A DNA stretch of 64,000 bases from JAKFWI01 sp031398975 (lineage in GTDB: Bacteria > Pseudomonadota > Alphaproteobacteria > Caulobacterales > Aquidulcibacteraceae): positions 52,602-116,601 of the forward strand of contig JANNOI010000001.1 in assembly GCA_031398975.1 (NCBI GenBank). The letters are read 5' to 3'. Under the pieces are notes generated by a model. That model ran no database searches and was not told where the DNA came from. It saw nothing but the letters and a program-made list of their open reading frames with translations. A program made the position numbers and the translations under genes. Of the stretch, positions 40,913 to 50,179 are shown in pieces. Within the stretch, counting starts at the first letter, position 1. Every line of letters starts with the position of its first letter.

Positions 40913-43844
40913 GCATGCGTCCCCCGTCAGGATCGTAGAAGATCGGCGGGCCGATGCGGCACGCAACGCTGCGTGCGCCATAGCGGGCATGGATCGTCTC
41001 GCCATGCCGAAGGCGTCCCCCCTTCACCAGCGCCAACGCGATCGGCCCGCCGGCGGCCTCGCTCCAATAACTGGAGGTCACATGGCCCAGCATCGCCACG
41101 GGCGGCGCGCCGCGGGGGATCGCGGTCAGTTGCGCGCCTTCTTCGACGATCGTTTTCCCGTCCAGCGGGACAAGGCCCACGAGGTTCTTGCGGTCGCTCC
41201 GGAGCGCCTCCGGGCGCGCCAGTGAGCGTTTGCCGACAAAGTCCGGCTTTGACTTCGCAATGGCCCACTCCAGACCAAGGTCGAAGGGGCTCACCGTGCC
41301 GTCCGTTTCCTGGCCGATAATGATGTAGCCCTTCTCGGCGCGCAGCACGTGCATGGCCTCGGTGCCGTACGGGGTGATCCCGAACGGCTCGCCCGCCTCA
41401 AACAACGCCTCCCACACCGCACGCCCGTACGGGGCCGGGACATGCACCTCGTAGGAGAGTTCGCCGGTGAAGCTGATCCGATAGATCCTGGCGGGGACGC
41501 CGGCCACGCGCGCCTCGATCATCCCCAGATGCGCAAACGCCTCTGGGGAAAGGTCTGCACCCTCCAAGACTTGGCCCAACACCGCGCGTGCGTTCGGGCC
41601 GGTCACCACCGAGGCGGCCCAATGGTCGGTGACGGAAGTCAGGAACACGGTGAGATCGGGCCATTCGGTCTGGAGCAGGTCCTCCAGGTGGTCGAGCACG
41701 CGCGCGGCGTTGCCGGTGGTGGTGAACACGATGAAGCGCTGCGGCCCCAGGCGCACGGCCACCCCGTCGTCGAGCACCATGCCGTCCTCGGTGCACATCA
41801 CCCCGTAGCGGCAGCGCCCGATCTCCAATTTGAGCCACGCATTGGTGTAGATGCGGTTCAGAAAGAGCGCAGCGTCGGGGCCCTGGACGTCGATCTTGCC
41901 CAGCGTGGAGGCGTCCAAGAGGCCCACGCTTGTGCGCACCGCCCGGCACTCGCGGCGCACCGCCGCCTCCATCGTCTCGCCCGCATGCGGGAAATACCAG
42001 GGCCGCTTCCATTGTCCCACGTCTTCAAACACCGCGCCTTGTCGCACATGCCATTCGTGCATCGGCGTGGTGCGGATGGGATCCATCAGGTCGCCGCGCT
42101 CCAGCCCCGCCAGCGCTCCGAACGTTACCGGCGTGTAGGGCGGGCGGAACCCTGTCACGCCCATCGCGCCGGGGCTCACGCCGAGATGGCCGCTCATGCG
42201 GCGCAACGCGTTCAGATTGGAGAGCTTGCCCTGGTCGGTGGCCATGCCCGTGGTGGTGTAGCGCTTCAGGTGCTCCACCGAGGTGAAGCCCTCCCGGTGG
42301 GCGAGATCGATGTCAGCCGCTGTCACATCGTTTTGCAGATCGACGAAACTCTTGGCGCCCACGGGCCCGCTCCACGCGGCCTGTCGCGCCGCGGAGGTTG
42401 CGGGCGGGGCGTTCGGCGCGCGAAAGTGGGCGGGAAAGCCCGCTTCCGTCGCCGCGTCGGAGCCTGCGGAATGGCCGTCGGCCAGGCATTCGGCCAGCGC
42501 AAAGCGCCCCGCGCACGCGCCTACAGACTTGACCCCCGCCAGCACGCCGTCCGGGACGAAGCATTGCAAGGCCTCGTCGAACCGGGTGCGGCCATTGACG
42601 TGATTGTGCAGATGCAGGGCGGGCTGCCAGCCGCCGCTGACCAGCAAGGCATCGCACGCCAGCATGGTGCGCTCGCCGCCGGACCGCGCGACCTCCACGC
42701 CCTCCAGCGCTTTGGTCCCTAAGGCGCGGGCGATGGCGGCGCGGGGTAATACCGGCCACTCCCCCGCTTCTGGCTCAGGCCGGCCATCCACCAGCGCCAC
42801 GATTTCAGCCCCCGCTTCGGCAAGCGCGCGCGCGGCTTCGCCGCCGCCGGCCGTGTTGGCCGCCACGACAACGCGTCGCCCCGCCAGCACGCCGAAATGG
42901 CGCGCATAGGTCTGGCCGGCATGGGCGAGCATGATCCCGGGGAGGTCGTTGTTGGAAAACAAGAGGGGCTGCTCGTGCGCGCCGGCGGCGAGCAAGATCT
43001 GTTTGGCGCGGATCTGCCAAAGGCGCTGGCGGGGCCCGGGCGCTCCCGGCGCAAGATGATCGCTGCGCCGCTCCATGGCCATGACGAGGTTATCGTCGAA
43101 GCGGCCGAAGGCGGTGGTCCTGACAAGGAGCGTGGCTTCCGGCATGGCGGCGAACGTGGCGGCGGCGCCGGCCCAGGCGGGGGCCGGCAGCCCGTCGATG
43201 GTTTCGCGCGACGCCAGGAGCGCCCCGCCGGGCGTCGCGCGTTCGTCCAGCAGCATCACCCGCGCCCCGCCTGCGCCCGCCGCGCACGCCGCCGAAAGCC
43301 CGGCCGGTCCCGCCCCGATCACCAGCACGTCGCACTGGGCGTGGCGCTTGTCGTACCGGTCGGGGTCGGGCGCGACGGGAGCGGGGCCCAGTCCCGCCAT
43401 GGCCCGGATCATGGGTTCGTACAGCCGCGTCCAGACTTGCGAACGGCCGAGGAACGTCTTGTAATAGAACCCCGCCGGCAGGAGCGGAGCGAGCCAGCCG
43501 GTCGCGGCGGCGAGGTCAAAGTCAAGCGTCGGCCACGCGTTCTGACTACGCGCGGTAAGACCATCAAAAACTTCCGTTACGGTCGCGCGGGTGTTCGGCT
43601 CCATCCGGGCGCCGGCGCCCAGGGCCACCAGCGCATTGGGCTCTTCCGGTCCTGCGGTGAAGATCCCCCGGGGGCGGTGGTATTTAAAACTTCTTCCCAC
43701 CAGACGCACCCCGTTGGCCAGCAGGGCCGAGGCCAACGTGTCCCCGGGATGGCCTTGGAAGGGTTTGCCGTCGAATGTGAAGGACAAAGTCCGGGTACGG
43801 TCGATCGCCCCGCCGGCGGCGGTGCGGAAGGGCTGGGGCGTCAT
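40905..43844 (-). CDS. soxA: Sarcosine oxidase alpha subunit
   Basis: 979 residues, the large subunit. The N-terminal region has TLASALLANGVRLVGRSFKY and PRGIFTAGPEEPNALVALGA, the dinucleotide site is at about 168 (DVLVIGAGPAGLSAACAAG), and NNDLPGIMLAHAGQTYARHF is in the second flavin domain. The C-terminal GcvT-like half has RTSVGLLDASTLGKIDVQG and EAMHVLRAEKGYIIIGQETDG. The frame opens further upstream, but ATG 43844 is the family start and overlaps soxD by 4 bases. With SoxB, D and G it oxidises sarcosine to glycine, methylene-tetrahydrofolate and H2O2. Confidence 0.88.
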   Translation of the reverse strand: MTPQPFRTAAGGAIDRTRTLSFTFDGKPFQGHPGDTLASALLANGVRLVGRSFKYHRPRGIFTAGPEEPNALVALGAGARMEPNTRATVTEVFDGLTARSQNAWPTLDFDLAAATGWLAPLLPAGFYYKTFLGRSQVWTRLYEPMIRAMAGLGPAPVAPDPDRYDKRHAQCDVLVIGAGPAGLSAACAAGAGGARVMLLDERATPGGALLASRETIDGLPAPAWAGAAATFAAMPEATLLVRTTAFGRFDDNLVMAMERRSDHLAPGAPGPRQRLWQIRAKQILLAAGAHEQPLLFSNNDLPGIMLAHAGQTYARHFGVLAGRRVVVAANTAGGGEAARALAEAGAEIVALVDGRPEPEAGEWPVLPRAAIARALGTKALEGVEVARSGGERTMLACDALLVSGGWQPALHLHNHVNGRTRFDEALQCFVPDGVLAGVKSVGACAGRFALAECLADGHSAGSDAATEAGFPAHFRAPNAPPATSAARQAAWSGPVGAKSFVDLQNDVTAADIDLAHREGFTSVEHLKRYTTTGMATDQGKLSNLNALRRMSGHLGVSPGAMGVTGFRPPYTPVTFGALAGLERGDLMDPIRTTPMHEWHVRQGAVFEDVGQWKRPWYFPHAGETMEAAVRRECRAVRTSVGLLDASTLGKIDVQGPDAALFLNRIYTNAWLKLEIGRCRYGVMCTEDGMVLDDGVAVRLGPQRFIVFTTTGNAARVLDHLEDLLQTEWPDLTVFLTSVTDHWAASVVTGPNARAVLGQVLEGADLSPEAFAHLGMIEARVAGVPARIYRISFTGELSYEVHVPAPYGRAVWEALFEAGEPFGITPYGTEAMHVLRAEKGYIIIGQETDGTVSPFDLGLEWAIAKSKPDFVGKRSLARPEALRSDRKNLVGLVPLDGKTIVEEGAQLTAIPRGAPPVAMLGHVTSSYWSEAAGGPIALALVKGGRLRHGETIHARYGARSVACRIGPPIFYDPDGGRMHV

Positions 43845-44095
43845 CGGCCGGCCCTGAGGGCGTGGGTGCAGGTATCGCGTTCCAACACGAACCAGCGCCC
43901 GCAGCCGGCGGAATGGCGCCAGCGTTCGCGGCGGAGGCCTTTCTCGTTGCGCCGCATAAAGAGATACTCCCCCCAGTCCGTGTCGCTCAGCGCGCTCGGG
44001 TCGCTCGGTCGCGCACGACCCGCCTCGCCGCCGCAGGCAAACTCGATCTCGTCGCGGGGGCCGCAATGGGGGCAGGGGATCAGCAGCATGCGCAT
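43841..44095 (-). CDS. soxD: Sarcosine oxidase delta subunit
   Basis: An 84-residue zinc-binding subunit. CPHCGPRDEIEFACGGEAGR is at the N-terminus, and RWRHSAGCGRWFVLERDT carries the later His and Cys ligands. ATG 44095 has AGGAAC upstream. It lies between soxB and soxA as in other sox operons. Confidence 0.88.
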   Translation of the reverse strand: MRMLLIPCPHCGPRDEIEFACGGEAGRARPSDPSALSDTDWGEYLFMRRNEKGLRRERWRHSAGCGRWFVLERDTCTHALRAGR

Positions 44096-44103
44096 CGTTC
44101 CTG

Positions 44104-45354
44104 TCAGTGGGCGACCGCGGCCGCGCCATGTTCGTCGATCAGCTTGCCGCTGGTGAAGCGGTCGAGTGCGAAGGGGGCTGCGAGCGGGTGGGGCGCGCCC
44201 GTCGCGATCGTGTGGGCGAACACATGGCCCGAGCCCGGCGTCGCCTTGAAACCGCCCGTTCCCCAGCCGCAATTCAGGAACAAATTCCCAACCGGCGTCG
44301 TCCCCAGGATCGGGCTCGCGTCCGGGCAGACATCAACGACCCCGCCCCAAGTCCGCAGCATCCGCAGCCGCGACACGATCGGGAACAATTCCAGCAGCGC
44401 GCCCATCTGGTGCTCGATCACGGGGAAACTGCCGCGCTGCGCATAGGAGGTGTAGGCGTCGATCCCCGCACCGATCACAAGCTCGCCCTTGTCGGACTGG
44501 CTGACATAAACGTGCACCGCATTGGACATCACCACCGTGTCAAGCAGCGGCTTGATCGGCTCCGAGACCAGCGCCTGCAGGGGATGGCTTTCCACCGGCA
44601 AACGAAAGCCCGCCATGTCCGCCAGCACGCTGGAATGCCCCGCCACCACGATCCCGACTTTGCCCGCCCGGATCGCGCCGCGGCTGGTCTCCACCCCCGT
44701 CACGCGCCCGCCCGCCGTGCGGATCGCTTTGACTTCGCAATTCTGGATGATATCGACGCCCAGAGCGGAGGCCGCGCGCGCATAGCCCCACGCGACCGCG
44801 TCATGGCGCGCCGTGCCCGCCCGGCGCTGCAGGGTTCCCCCCATTACCGGATAGCGCGCGTGGTCGGAGAGGTTGAGGATCGGGCAGAATGCAGCGACGC
44901 CCTCCCGGCCGAGCCATTCGCTATCCACCCCGTTCAACTTCAACGCATTGACCCGGCGCTTGCCCTCGCGGACATCGTGCAAGTTGTGGGCGATGTTCAA
45001 CACGCCGCGCTGACTGAACATGACATTATAATTGAGTTCCGAGGAAAGCCCTTCCCAGAGTTTGAGCGCGTGCTCGTAGAGCGCCGCACTTTCATCCCAA
45101 AGATAATTGGAGCGCACGATGGTGGTGTTGCGACCGGTATTGCCGCCCCCGATCCAGCCCTTCTCGAGCACCGCGACGTTGGCGATCCCGTGCGCCTTGG
45201 CGAGGTAATAGGCGGTCGCCAGCCCGTGCCCGCCGCCGCCGATGATCACTACGTCATAGGCCGGGCGCGGGGCCGCGTCACGCCAGGCGCGCGCCCATCG
45301 GCGATGGCCCGAGAGTGCGCCGGCCAGCAGAGCGAAGGCGGAATAGCCGCGCAT
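44104..45354 (-). CDS. soxB: Sarcosine oxidase beta subunit
   Basis: 416 residues. FAD fold at 33-50 (YDVVIIGGGGHGLATAYYL), flavin region NTGRNTTIVRSNY, TARHDAVAWGYARAASALGV with the His expected to hold FMN, HVYVSQSDKGELVIGAGI and GWGTGGFKATPGSGHVFAHT. It leads the minus-strand soxBDAG-(sdaA)-glyA run with AGGAGAG before the ATG. It is divergent from the GATase1-AraC regulator. Confidence 0.9.
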   Translation of the reverse strand: MRGYSAFALLAGALSGHRRWARAWRDAAPRPAYDVVIIGGGGHGLATAYYLAKAHGIANVAVLEKGWIGGGNTGRNTTIVRSNYLWDESAALYEHALKLWEGLSSELNYNVMFSQRGVLNIAHNLHDVREGKRRVNALKLNGVDSEWLGREGVAAFCPILNLSDHARYPVMGGTLQRRAGTARHDAVAWGYARAASALGVDIIQNCEVKAIRTAGGRVTGVETSRGAIRAGKVGIVVAGHSSVLADMAGFRLPVESHPLQALVSEPIKPLLDTVVMSNAVHVYVSQSDKGELVIGAGIDAYTSYAQRGSFPVIEHQMGALLELFPIVSRLRMLRTWGGVVDVCPDASPILGTTPVGNLFLNCGWGTGGFKATPGSGHVFAHTIATGAPHPLAAPFALDRFTSGKLIDEHGAAAVAH

Positions 45355-45452
45355 GCAATGTCTCTCCTGCCTATAGAATGCAGGCGAACGCGGCGCGCTG
45401 CTTGTCTCTTTGCGCCATCGCCTTTGGATGAAAGCGACGCTACACTGCGCCG

Positions 45453-46463
45453 ATGCATAGCCCTTCGGTCGCGTTCCTGCCGCTCCCCAATTTCACGCTG
45501 ACGCCGTTCGCGGGCCTGATGGACATGCTGCGCCTGGCGGCGGACGAGGGCGACGGCAGCCGGCCGGTGAAGCTCCGGTGGTCGGTGATCGGGGTGGACG
45601 GCGCGCCGGTGCGGTCGAGTTGCGGGGTGGAGATCCAGCCTTGGGAAGGTTTGGGGGCGCCGGCGCGCTTTGACTATATAATCGTGTGCGGTGGGCTGCT
45701 GCGGCGGACGCACGGGAGCGACCTCCAGATCGAGGCTTATCTGCGGGCGGCCGCGGCCGCCGGCGCCACGATCGTGGGCTTGTGCACGGGGGTGTTCATG
45801 CTGGCCCAGGCGGGGCTGCTGGCGGGGCGGCGCGCCTGCGTGAGCTGGTTTCATCTCGCGGATTTCCAAGCGCAATTCCCAGACGCGCGCCCAGACGCCA
45901 CCCAGCTTTACGCGGTGGACGGCCCGGTGATCACCTGCGCGGGCGGGACCGGGGCGGTGGATGTGGGCGCCTTGATCGTGGAGCGCCGCCTGGGGCCTGC
46001 GGCGGCGAAGAAGGCGCTGCATATATTGGTGGTGGACGCCGCGAGGCCTGCGAGCTTCCCCCAGCCCCAGCCGGCGTTCGCCGAGGCTATCGCGGATTTG
46101 CGGATCCGGCGCGCGGCGCTGGCGATCGAGCAGAATCTCGGCGCGGCGCTTTCCGTGCCGGCGCTGGCGCGCCAGGCCGGTCTGTCGCGGCGGCAGTTCG
46201 AGCGGCTGTTTGGCGCAGAGACCGGCTTCAGCCCGGCGGCCTTCATCGCCGCCATGCGGCTGCGCTACGCCGACTGGCTGGTGCGCACAACGGATCGTCC
46301 GCTTACGGAGATCGCCGAAACGTGCGGGTTCTCAGACAGCGCCCACCTCTCGCGCCGCTACCGCGCCAAGCACGGGAGGGCGCCATCCACGGCCCGCCAG
46401 GCCGGGGGCTTCTCGCATGGAGAGCGCCGTCCCTATACCAGGTCAAACGGCGCCCGGCCATAG
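45453..46463 (+). CDS. GATase1-like/AraC family regulator (GlxA/GbdR/SouR type)
   Basis: 336 residues. The N-terminal DJ-1/PfpI-like domain (FLPLPNFTLTPFAGLMDMLR, YIIVCGGLLRRTHGS, GLCTGVFMLAQAGLL) precedes an AraC helix-turn-helix pair (LSVPALARQAGLSRRQFERL and ETGFSPAAFIAAMRLRYA, then LTEIAETCGFSDSAHLSRRY). Pseudomonas regulators of glycine betaine, sarcosine and carnitine breakdown have this make-up. Divergent from soxB by about 98 bases, it is the likely activator of the sox operon, with sarcosine or betaine as the expected effector. Confidence 0.85.
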   Translation: MHSPSVAFLPLPNFTLTPFAGLMDMLRLAADEGDGSRPVKLRWSVIGVDGAPVRSSCGVEIQPWEGLGAPARFDYIIVCGGLLRRTHGSDLQIEAYLRAAAAAGATIVGLCTGVFMLAQAGLLAGRRACVSWFHLADFQAQFPDARPDATQLYAVDGPVITCAGGTGAVDVGALIVERRLGPAAAKKALHILVVDAARPASFPQPQPAFAEAIADLRIRRAALAIEQNLGAALSVPALARQAGLSRRQFERLFGAETGFSPAAFIAAMRLRYADWLVRTTDRPLTEIAETCGFSDSAHLSRRYRAKHGRAPSTARQAGGFSHGERRPYTRSNGARP

Positions 46464-46499
46464 CAGTTCGGCGCTGTTTCGATCCACGAAGTCAGCGTG

Positions 46500-48935
46500 T
46501 CAGAACCGGTAATCCACCGAGACGCCATAGGTGCGCGGGGCGTCAAAGGTTTCGATGAAATCGTAGGAGCCGGTCGTCAGGGTCCCGCGCCCGTTGCTGC
46601 TGCCGAAGGCGTTGCCGATCGTGGTCTCGTCGGTCAGGTTTTTGCCCCAGAGGAAGGTCGAGACGCCGTTGGCGAATTGGACGCCGACCCGGCCGTCAAA
46701 CTTCGCGTAGCCGTCCACATAATACGAGCCGCCCAGAAACTCGGTGCGGTAGAAGGCGTCGAGGCGCGCCACCAGTTCGTGATCGCCGGGTATCGGGCGG
46801 GTGTAGGTGGCGTTGCTGCTTATGTTCCACTCCGAGACGTTTTCGAGGTCCACGCCTTCGGTGCAGGTGGCGTTGAAGCGGCTGGCCCCGGACACCGCGC
46901 CCGCCGCGCCGCCGCCGACGCAGATCGTGTGCGTGTAGCCGACATTAAGCCCAAGCCGCAGCGGATCGGCGACCAAACCGTCCAGCTCCAACTCAAACCC
47001 CTGCAATTCGGCGTCCGTGTTGAAGGCCGGGCGCGTGTAGTCCGGCAGGAAAGCCGATATCTGAAGATTATGGCCCTTTTGGTAGAAATACGTCAGGCTT
47101 GCGGCCAAGCGACGATCAAACAGACGCGCCTTCACGCCCGCCTCGTAGCTCTCGACTTCCTCCGGAAGCAGCGCAATGGCGCCAGGCCGGCCGCGTTCGC
47201 CGTCCGGCGGCTGGGTGGTGGTGTTGCCGATCCCGTTGCCGAAATTGAACCCCGTGCCTTTGAACCCTTCCGCATAGCGGGCGAACAGGGTGAGCGTGTC
47301 GGACGGCTCATATTGCACCCCGAGCGAGGGCGTCAGCTTTTCGTCGCGATAGGTTTTGGTCTTGAAGTACGGGATCGCCCGCCCGCCATTGCCGAACAAG
47401 GTCGTCGTGCCCGCGACATTGTTATTGAACACGCGCTGGACGTAATCGGCCCATTTCTCCTCGATGCTATAGCGCAGCCCGCCAAACAGAGTGATCTTCT
47501 CGGTCAATTCGAAATTGGCCTGGCCGTAGAGGGCGTAGGAATCGCTGCTGCCGGTGGAGTATTGTTCGTAGCGGTCGTTGCGCTGCAGGATGTTATAATA
47601 GTCGAGCATGGTTGCGCCCGTGGCCGGCCCGCCATAGGCGGCCAGACTCCCGCCGAACGCGGTCCTGCGCAGGAAGTCTTCTTCATCGCCCGTCAGCACC
47701 TGCGTTCCGTCGCCGGTCCGCTCCCGCCGGTTCTGGTAGATGTCGCTGGTCATCAGGAAGGCCCCGACGACGTAATTGAAGCGTTCCTCGTCCGGGGAAG
47801 TCAGGCGGACTTCCTGGGTGAATTGGTCAAAGCTGCCCTCTGCCCCGATGACGTAGGAGAGGTCGAAGGGGCTGTAATCATCATCGCCGCGCCATTCGTC
47901 CTCCGCCGCGCGATAGGCGCTGATGGATGTCAGCGTGTAGCCGTCAAAACGGTAATTGGCGGTGAGGCTCGTGCCGAAGATTTCGCGCCGTTCTCCGGAT
48001 GGGGAATTGTGGTTGATCTTGTACGGGTCGCGCGCCACGTCGGGCTGGTAGAGCGAGGCGAGCCCGTTTCCGTAGGGCAGAAGGCCTGAGCCGCTGAAGG
48101 GCGCCTCGCTGCCGATGAGCACACTCGAGGCCTCGCCCAGATAGATCGAGCGGTTCTCGTTCATGCCGTCGATGGCGAACAGCACTTCCAGTTTTTCGTC
48201 GGGGGTGAAGCGCAGGAGGGCCGAGCCGCCATAGCGATCTTCTGCGCCATGATCGTTGGCGTTGGCGTTCACGTTCTCGTAGAAGCCTTCGCGCCTAGTC
48301 TCGTAGGCGGTGAGTCGAAAGCCGAGTTTGTCCGTGATCGGGCCGCGCACGGTGCCGGAAATCAGATGATGATTATAATTGCCGTACTCGCCCTCGACCG
48401 CGCCCTCGAGTGTGTCCCCCGGCTTCTGGGTGATCACATTGACCGCGCCTGACATCGTGTTCTTGCCATAAAGCGTCCCCTGGGGGCCGCGCAGATACTC
48501 GATGCGCTCCGCGTCCGGCAGGTCCAGATTGTAGGCGATCGGGCGGCCCTGGAACACGCCGTCGACATAGACGCCGAAACTCGGTTCGAGCCCCGTCGTG
48601 CGGGTGTTGATATAGAGACCGCGGATGACGACCTTGGGGTTGCCGGCGAAGGATTCCCCCGCGAACGTGACGTTGGGGATCGCATACTGCAAGTCTTTCA
48701 AGTTGCTGACGCCGGTGAGGCGCAATTGCTCCTGCGAGACGGCGGTGATCGAGGTGGGGACGTCGATCAGGCGTTGTTCGCGGTATTGGGCGGTGACGAC
48801 GATATCGTCCACGCCGGCGGGCGCGGCGGTTTGTGGGGTCTGAGCGGCGGCCGTGGAGATCAACACCGCCGAGGCGGCGGACAAGAGCAGTGCGAAGCGC
48901 CCCGAAATGGGCGGATGCAGGGCATTTCCGATCAT
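46500..48935 (-). CDS. TonB-dependent outer-membrane receptor (LacI-linked)
   Basis: About 811 residues. The signal peptide (FALLLSAASAVLISTAAAQ) is followed by the plug domain (GVDDIVVTAQYREQRLIDVP, ITAVSQEQLRLTGVSNLKDL, RIEYLRGPQGTLYGKNTMSG, VNVITQKPG). A 22-strand barrel ends in GVSVDYRF with the terminal Phe. ATG 48935 is used because the longer frame runs through the operator region. The type takes up oligosaccharides and other large substrates in alphaproteobacteria. It is divergent from the LacI gene, which shares its promoter. The operator links it to the 30.8-38.9 kb operon, so it probably imports that operon's substrate. Confidence 0.9.
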   Translation of the reverse strand: MIGNALHPPISGRFALLLSAASAVLISTAAAQTPQTAAPAGVDDIVVTAQYREQRLIDVPTSITAVSQEQLRLTGVSNLKDLQYAIPNVTFAGESFAGNPKVVIRGLYINTRTTGLEPSFGVYVDGVFQGRPIAYNLDLPDAERIEYLRGPQGTLYGKNTMSGAVNVITQKPGDTLEGAVEGEYGNYNHHLISGTVRGPITDKLGFRLTAYETRREGFYENVNANANDHGAEDRYGGSALLRFTPDEKLEVLFAIDGMNENRSIYLGEASSVLIGSEAPFSGSGLLPYGNGLASLYQPDVARDPYKINHNSPSGERREIFGTSLTANYRFDGYTLTSISAYRAAEDEWRGDDDYSPFDLSYVIGAEGSFDQFTQEVRLTSPDEERFNYVVGAFLMTSDIYQNRRERTGDGTQVLTGDEEDFLRRTAFGGSLAAYGGPATGATMLDYYNILQRNDRYEQYSTGSSDSYALYGQANFELTEKITLFGGLRYSIEEKWADYVQRVFNNNVAGTTTLFGNGGRAIPYFKTKTYRDEKLTPSLGVQYEPSDTLTLFARYAEGFKGTGFNFGNGIGNTTTQPPDGERGRPGAIALLPEEVESYEAGVKARLFDRRLAASLTYFYQKGHNLQISAFLPDYTRPAFNTDAELQGFELELDGLVADPLRLGLNVGYTHTICVGGGAAGAVSGASRFNATCTEGVDLENVSEWNISSNATYTRPIPGDHELVARLDAFYRTEFLGGSYYVDGYAKFDGRVGVQFANGVSTFLWGKNLTDETTIGNAFGSSNGRGTLTTGSYDFIETFDAPRTYGVSVDYRF

Positions 48936-48996
48936 GACGATGTCCCCCGTGTGACAAACCGACGGCGAAAATGTCGCGATCCCATGATGACTAAAC

Positions 48997-49010
48997 TGCA
49001 TATGTATGCA
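48997..49010. promoter_or_regulatory. Palindromic operator TGCATA-TG-TATGCA between the TonB receptor and LacI genes
   Basis: TGCATATGTATGCA has perfect 6-bp arms. It lies 62 bases upstream of the receptor start and 69 bases upstream of the LacI start. The same half-site pair occurs at 30816-30829. Autoregulation and control of the receptor are inferred. Confidence 0.65.
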
Positions 49011-49078
49011 ACGGTAAAATCCGCTGCTGCGCGAAGTATCCGCTGGCGAAATGCGGAGAGATCGCGGAAAAACGCGCG

Positions 49079-50170
49079 ATGACCAAGATTCGGGCGCCCT
49101 CGGGCGGCGGGACCAGCCCATCGGGGGCTCGCGCGGAGGCGGCCGAAAAGCCCGTCGAACGCATCGGGCGGCGGGCGTCCTCGCTCGACGTCGCCCGGGC
49201 GGCGGGGGTGTCGCAATCGGCGGTGTCACGCACCTTCGCGCCCGGCGCGGCGGTATCGGAGCATACCCGCGCGAAGGTAAAGGCCGCGGCGGAGAAGCTC
49301 GGGTACAAGCCCAACGCGCTCGCCAGCTCCATCATCACCAAGCGAAGCCGCATCATCGCGCTGGTGGTGGGCGATATCGAGAACCCGACCTATTCAAAGA
49401 TCGTCAATCTGTTCAGCCTGCACTTCCAGGCGCGCGGGTATCACGTGCTGCTGTTTTCGCTGAAAAGCGACGACAACGCCGATTATGCGATCGACGAATT
49501 GCTGAAATATCGCGTCGATGGGGTGCTGCTGACGGCGGCCACCCTCTCCGAGGCGATGGCGCAGGCCTGCGCGCGGCTGGGCGCGCCGGTGTTGCTTTAT
49601 AATCGCTACGCCCGCCATTCCGGGGTCAGCGCGGTGCGGGTGGACAACCAGAGCGCGGGGGCTTCGGTCGCGGATCTGTTCGCGCGGCTGGGCTTCCGCC
49701 GCATCGGTTTCGTGGCGGGCAGCGGGATCGACGAGACGTCGCGCGACCGCGAACAGGGCTTCGTCGATCGCCTGAAGACGCTGGGTCTAAGCCTCGCAGT
49801 GCGCGCCCAGGGCGATTACAGCTTCGCCAGCGGGCAGGCGGCCATGCACGCGCTCTGGGCGGGCGAGGTCCGGCCGGACGCGATTTTCCTCGCCAGCGAC
49901 ATGATGGCGTTCGGGGCGATCAGCACGGCGCGGATCGAGCTCGGCTTGTCGGTTCCCGGAGACGTCTCGATCGTGGGGTTCGATGATCTGCCGCAGGCGG
50001 TGTGGCCAGTGTTCGACTTGACGACCGTGCGCCAGCCCCAGGTCGCCATGACCGACGCCGCCGCCGAATTGCTGCTGGCGAAGATCGCCTCCCAGGAGCA
50101 GCGCGCGCGCACGATCTTGATGCCTGGCGACCTTATCGTGCGCGGCTCTACCCCGCCGATCCCGGCCTGA
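49079..50170 (+). CDS. LacI family transcriptional regulator
   Basis: 363 residues. The helix-turn-helix is SLDVARAAGVSQSAVSRTF with the hinge helix KLGYKPNALASSI. The periplasmic-binding-like sensor has IIALVVGDIENPTYSKIVNL, GVLLTAATLSEAMAQACA, FRRIGFVAGSGIDETSRDRE, DAIFLASDMMAFGAI and VSIVGFDDLPQAVW. Sugar or sugar-acid effectors are typical. It is divergent from the TonB receptor, and the likely target palindrome is shared with the otn operon and the SnoaL gene. An unusual N-terminal extension of about 30 residues precedes the DNA-binding domain. Confidence 0.9.
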   Translation: MTKIRAPSGGGTSPSGARAEAAEKPVERIGRRASSLDVARAAGVSQSAVSRTFAPGAAVSEHTRAKVKAAAEKLGYKPNALASSIITKRSRIIALVVGDIENPTYSKIVNLFSLHFQARGYHVLLFSLKSDDNADYAIDELLKYRVDGVLLTAATLSEAMAQACARLGAPVLLYNRYARHSGVSAVRVDNQSAGASVADLFARLGFRRIGFVAGSGIDETSRDREQGFVDRLKTLGLSLAVRAQGDYSFASGQAAMHALWAGEVRPDAIFLASDMMAFGAISTARIELGLSVPGDVSIVGFDDLPQAVWPVFDLTTVRQPQVAMTDAAAELLLAKIASQEQRARTILMPGDLIVRGSTPPIPA

Positions 50171-50179
50171 GGCTGCGCC

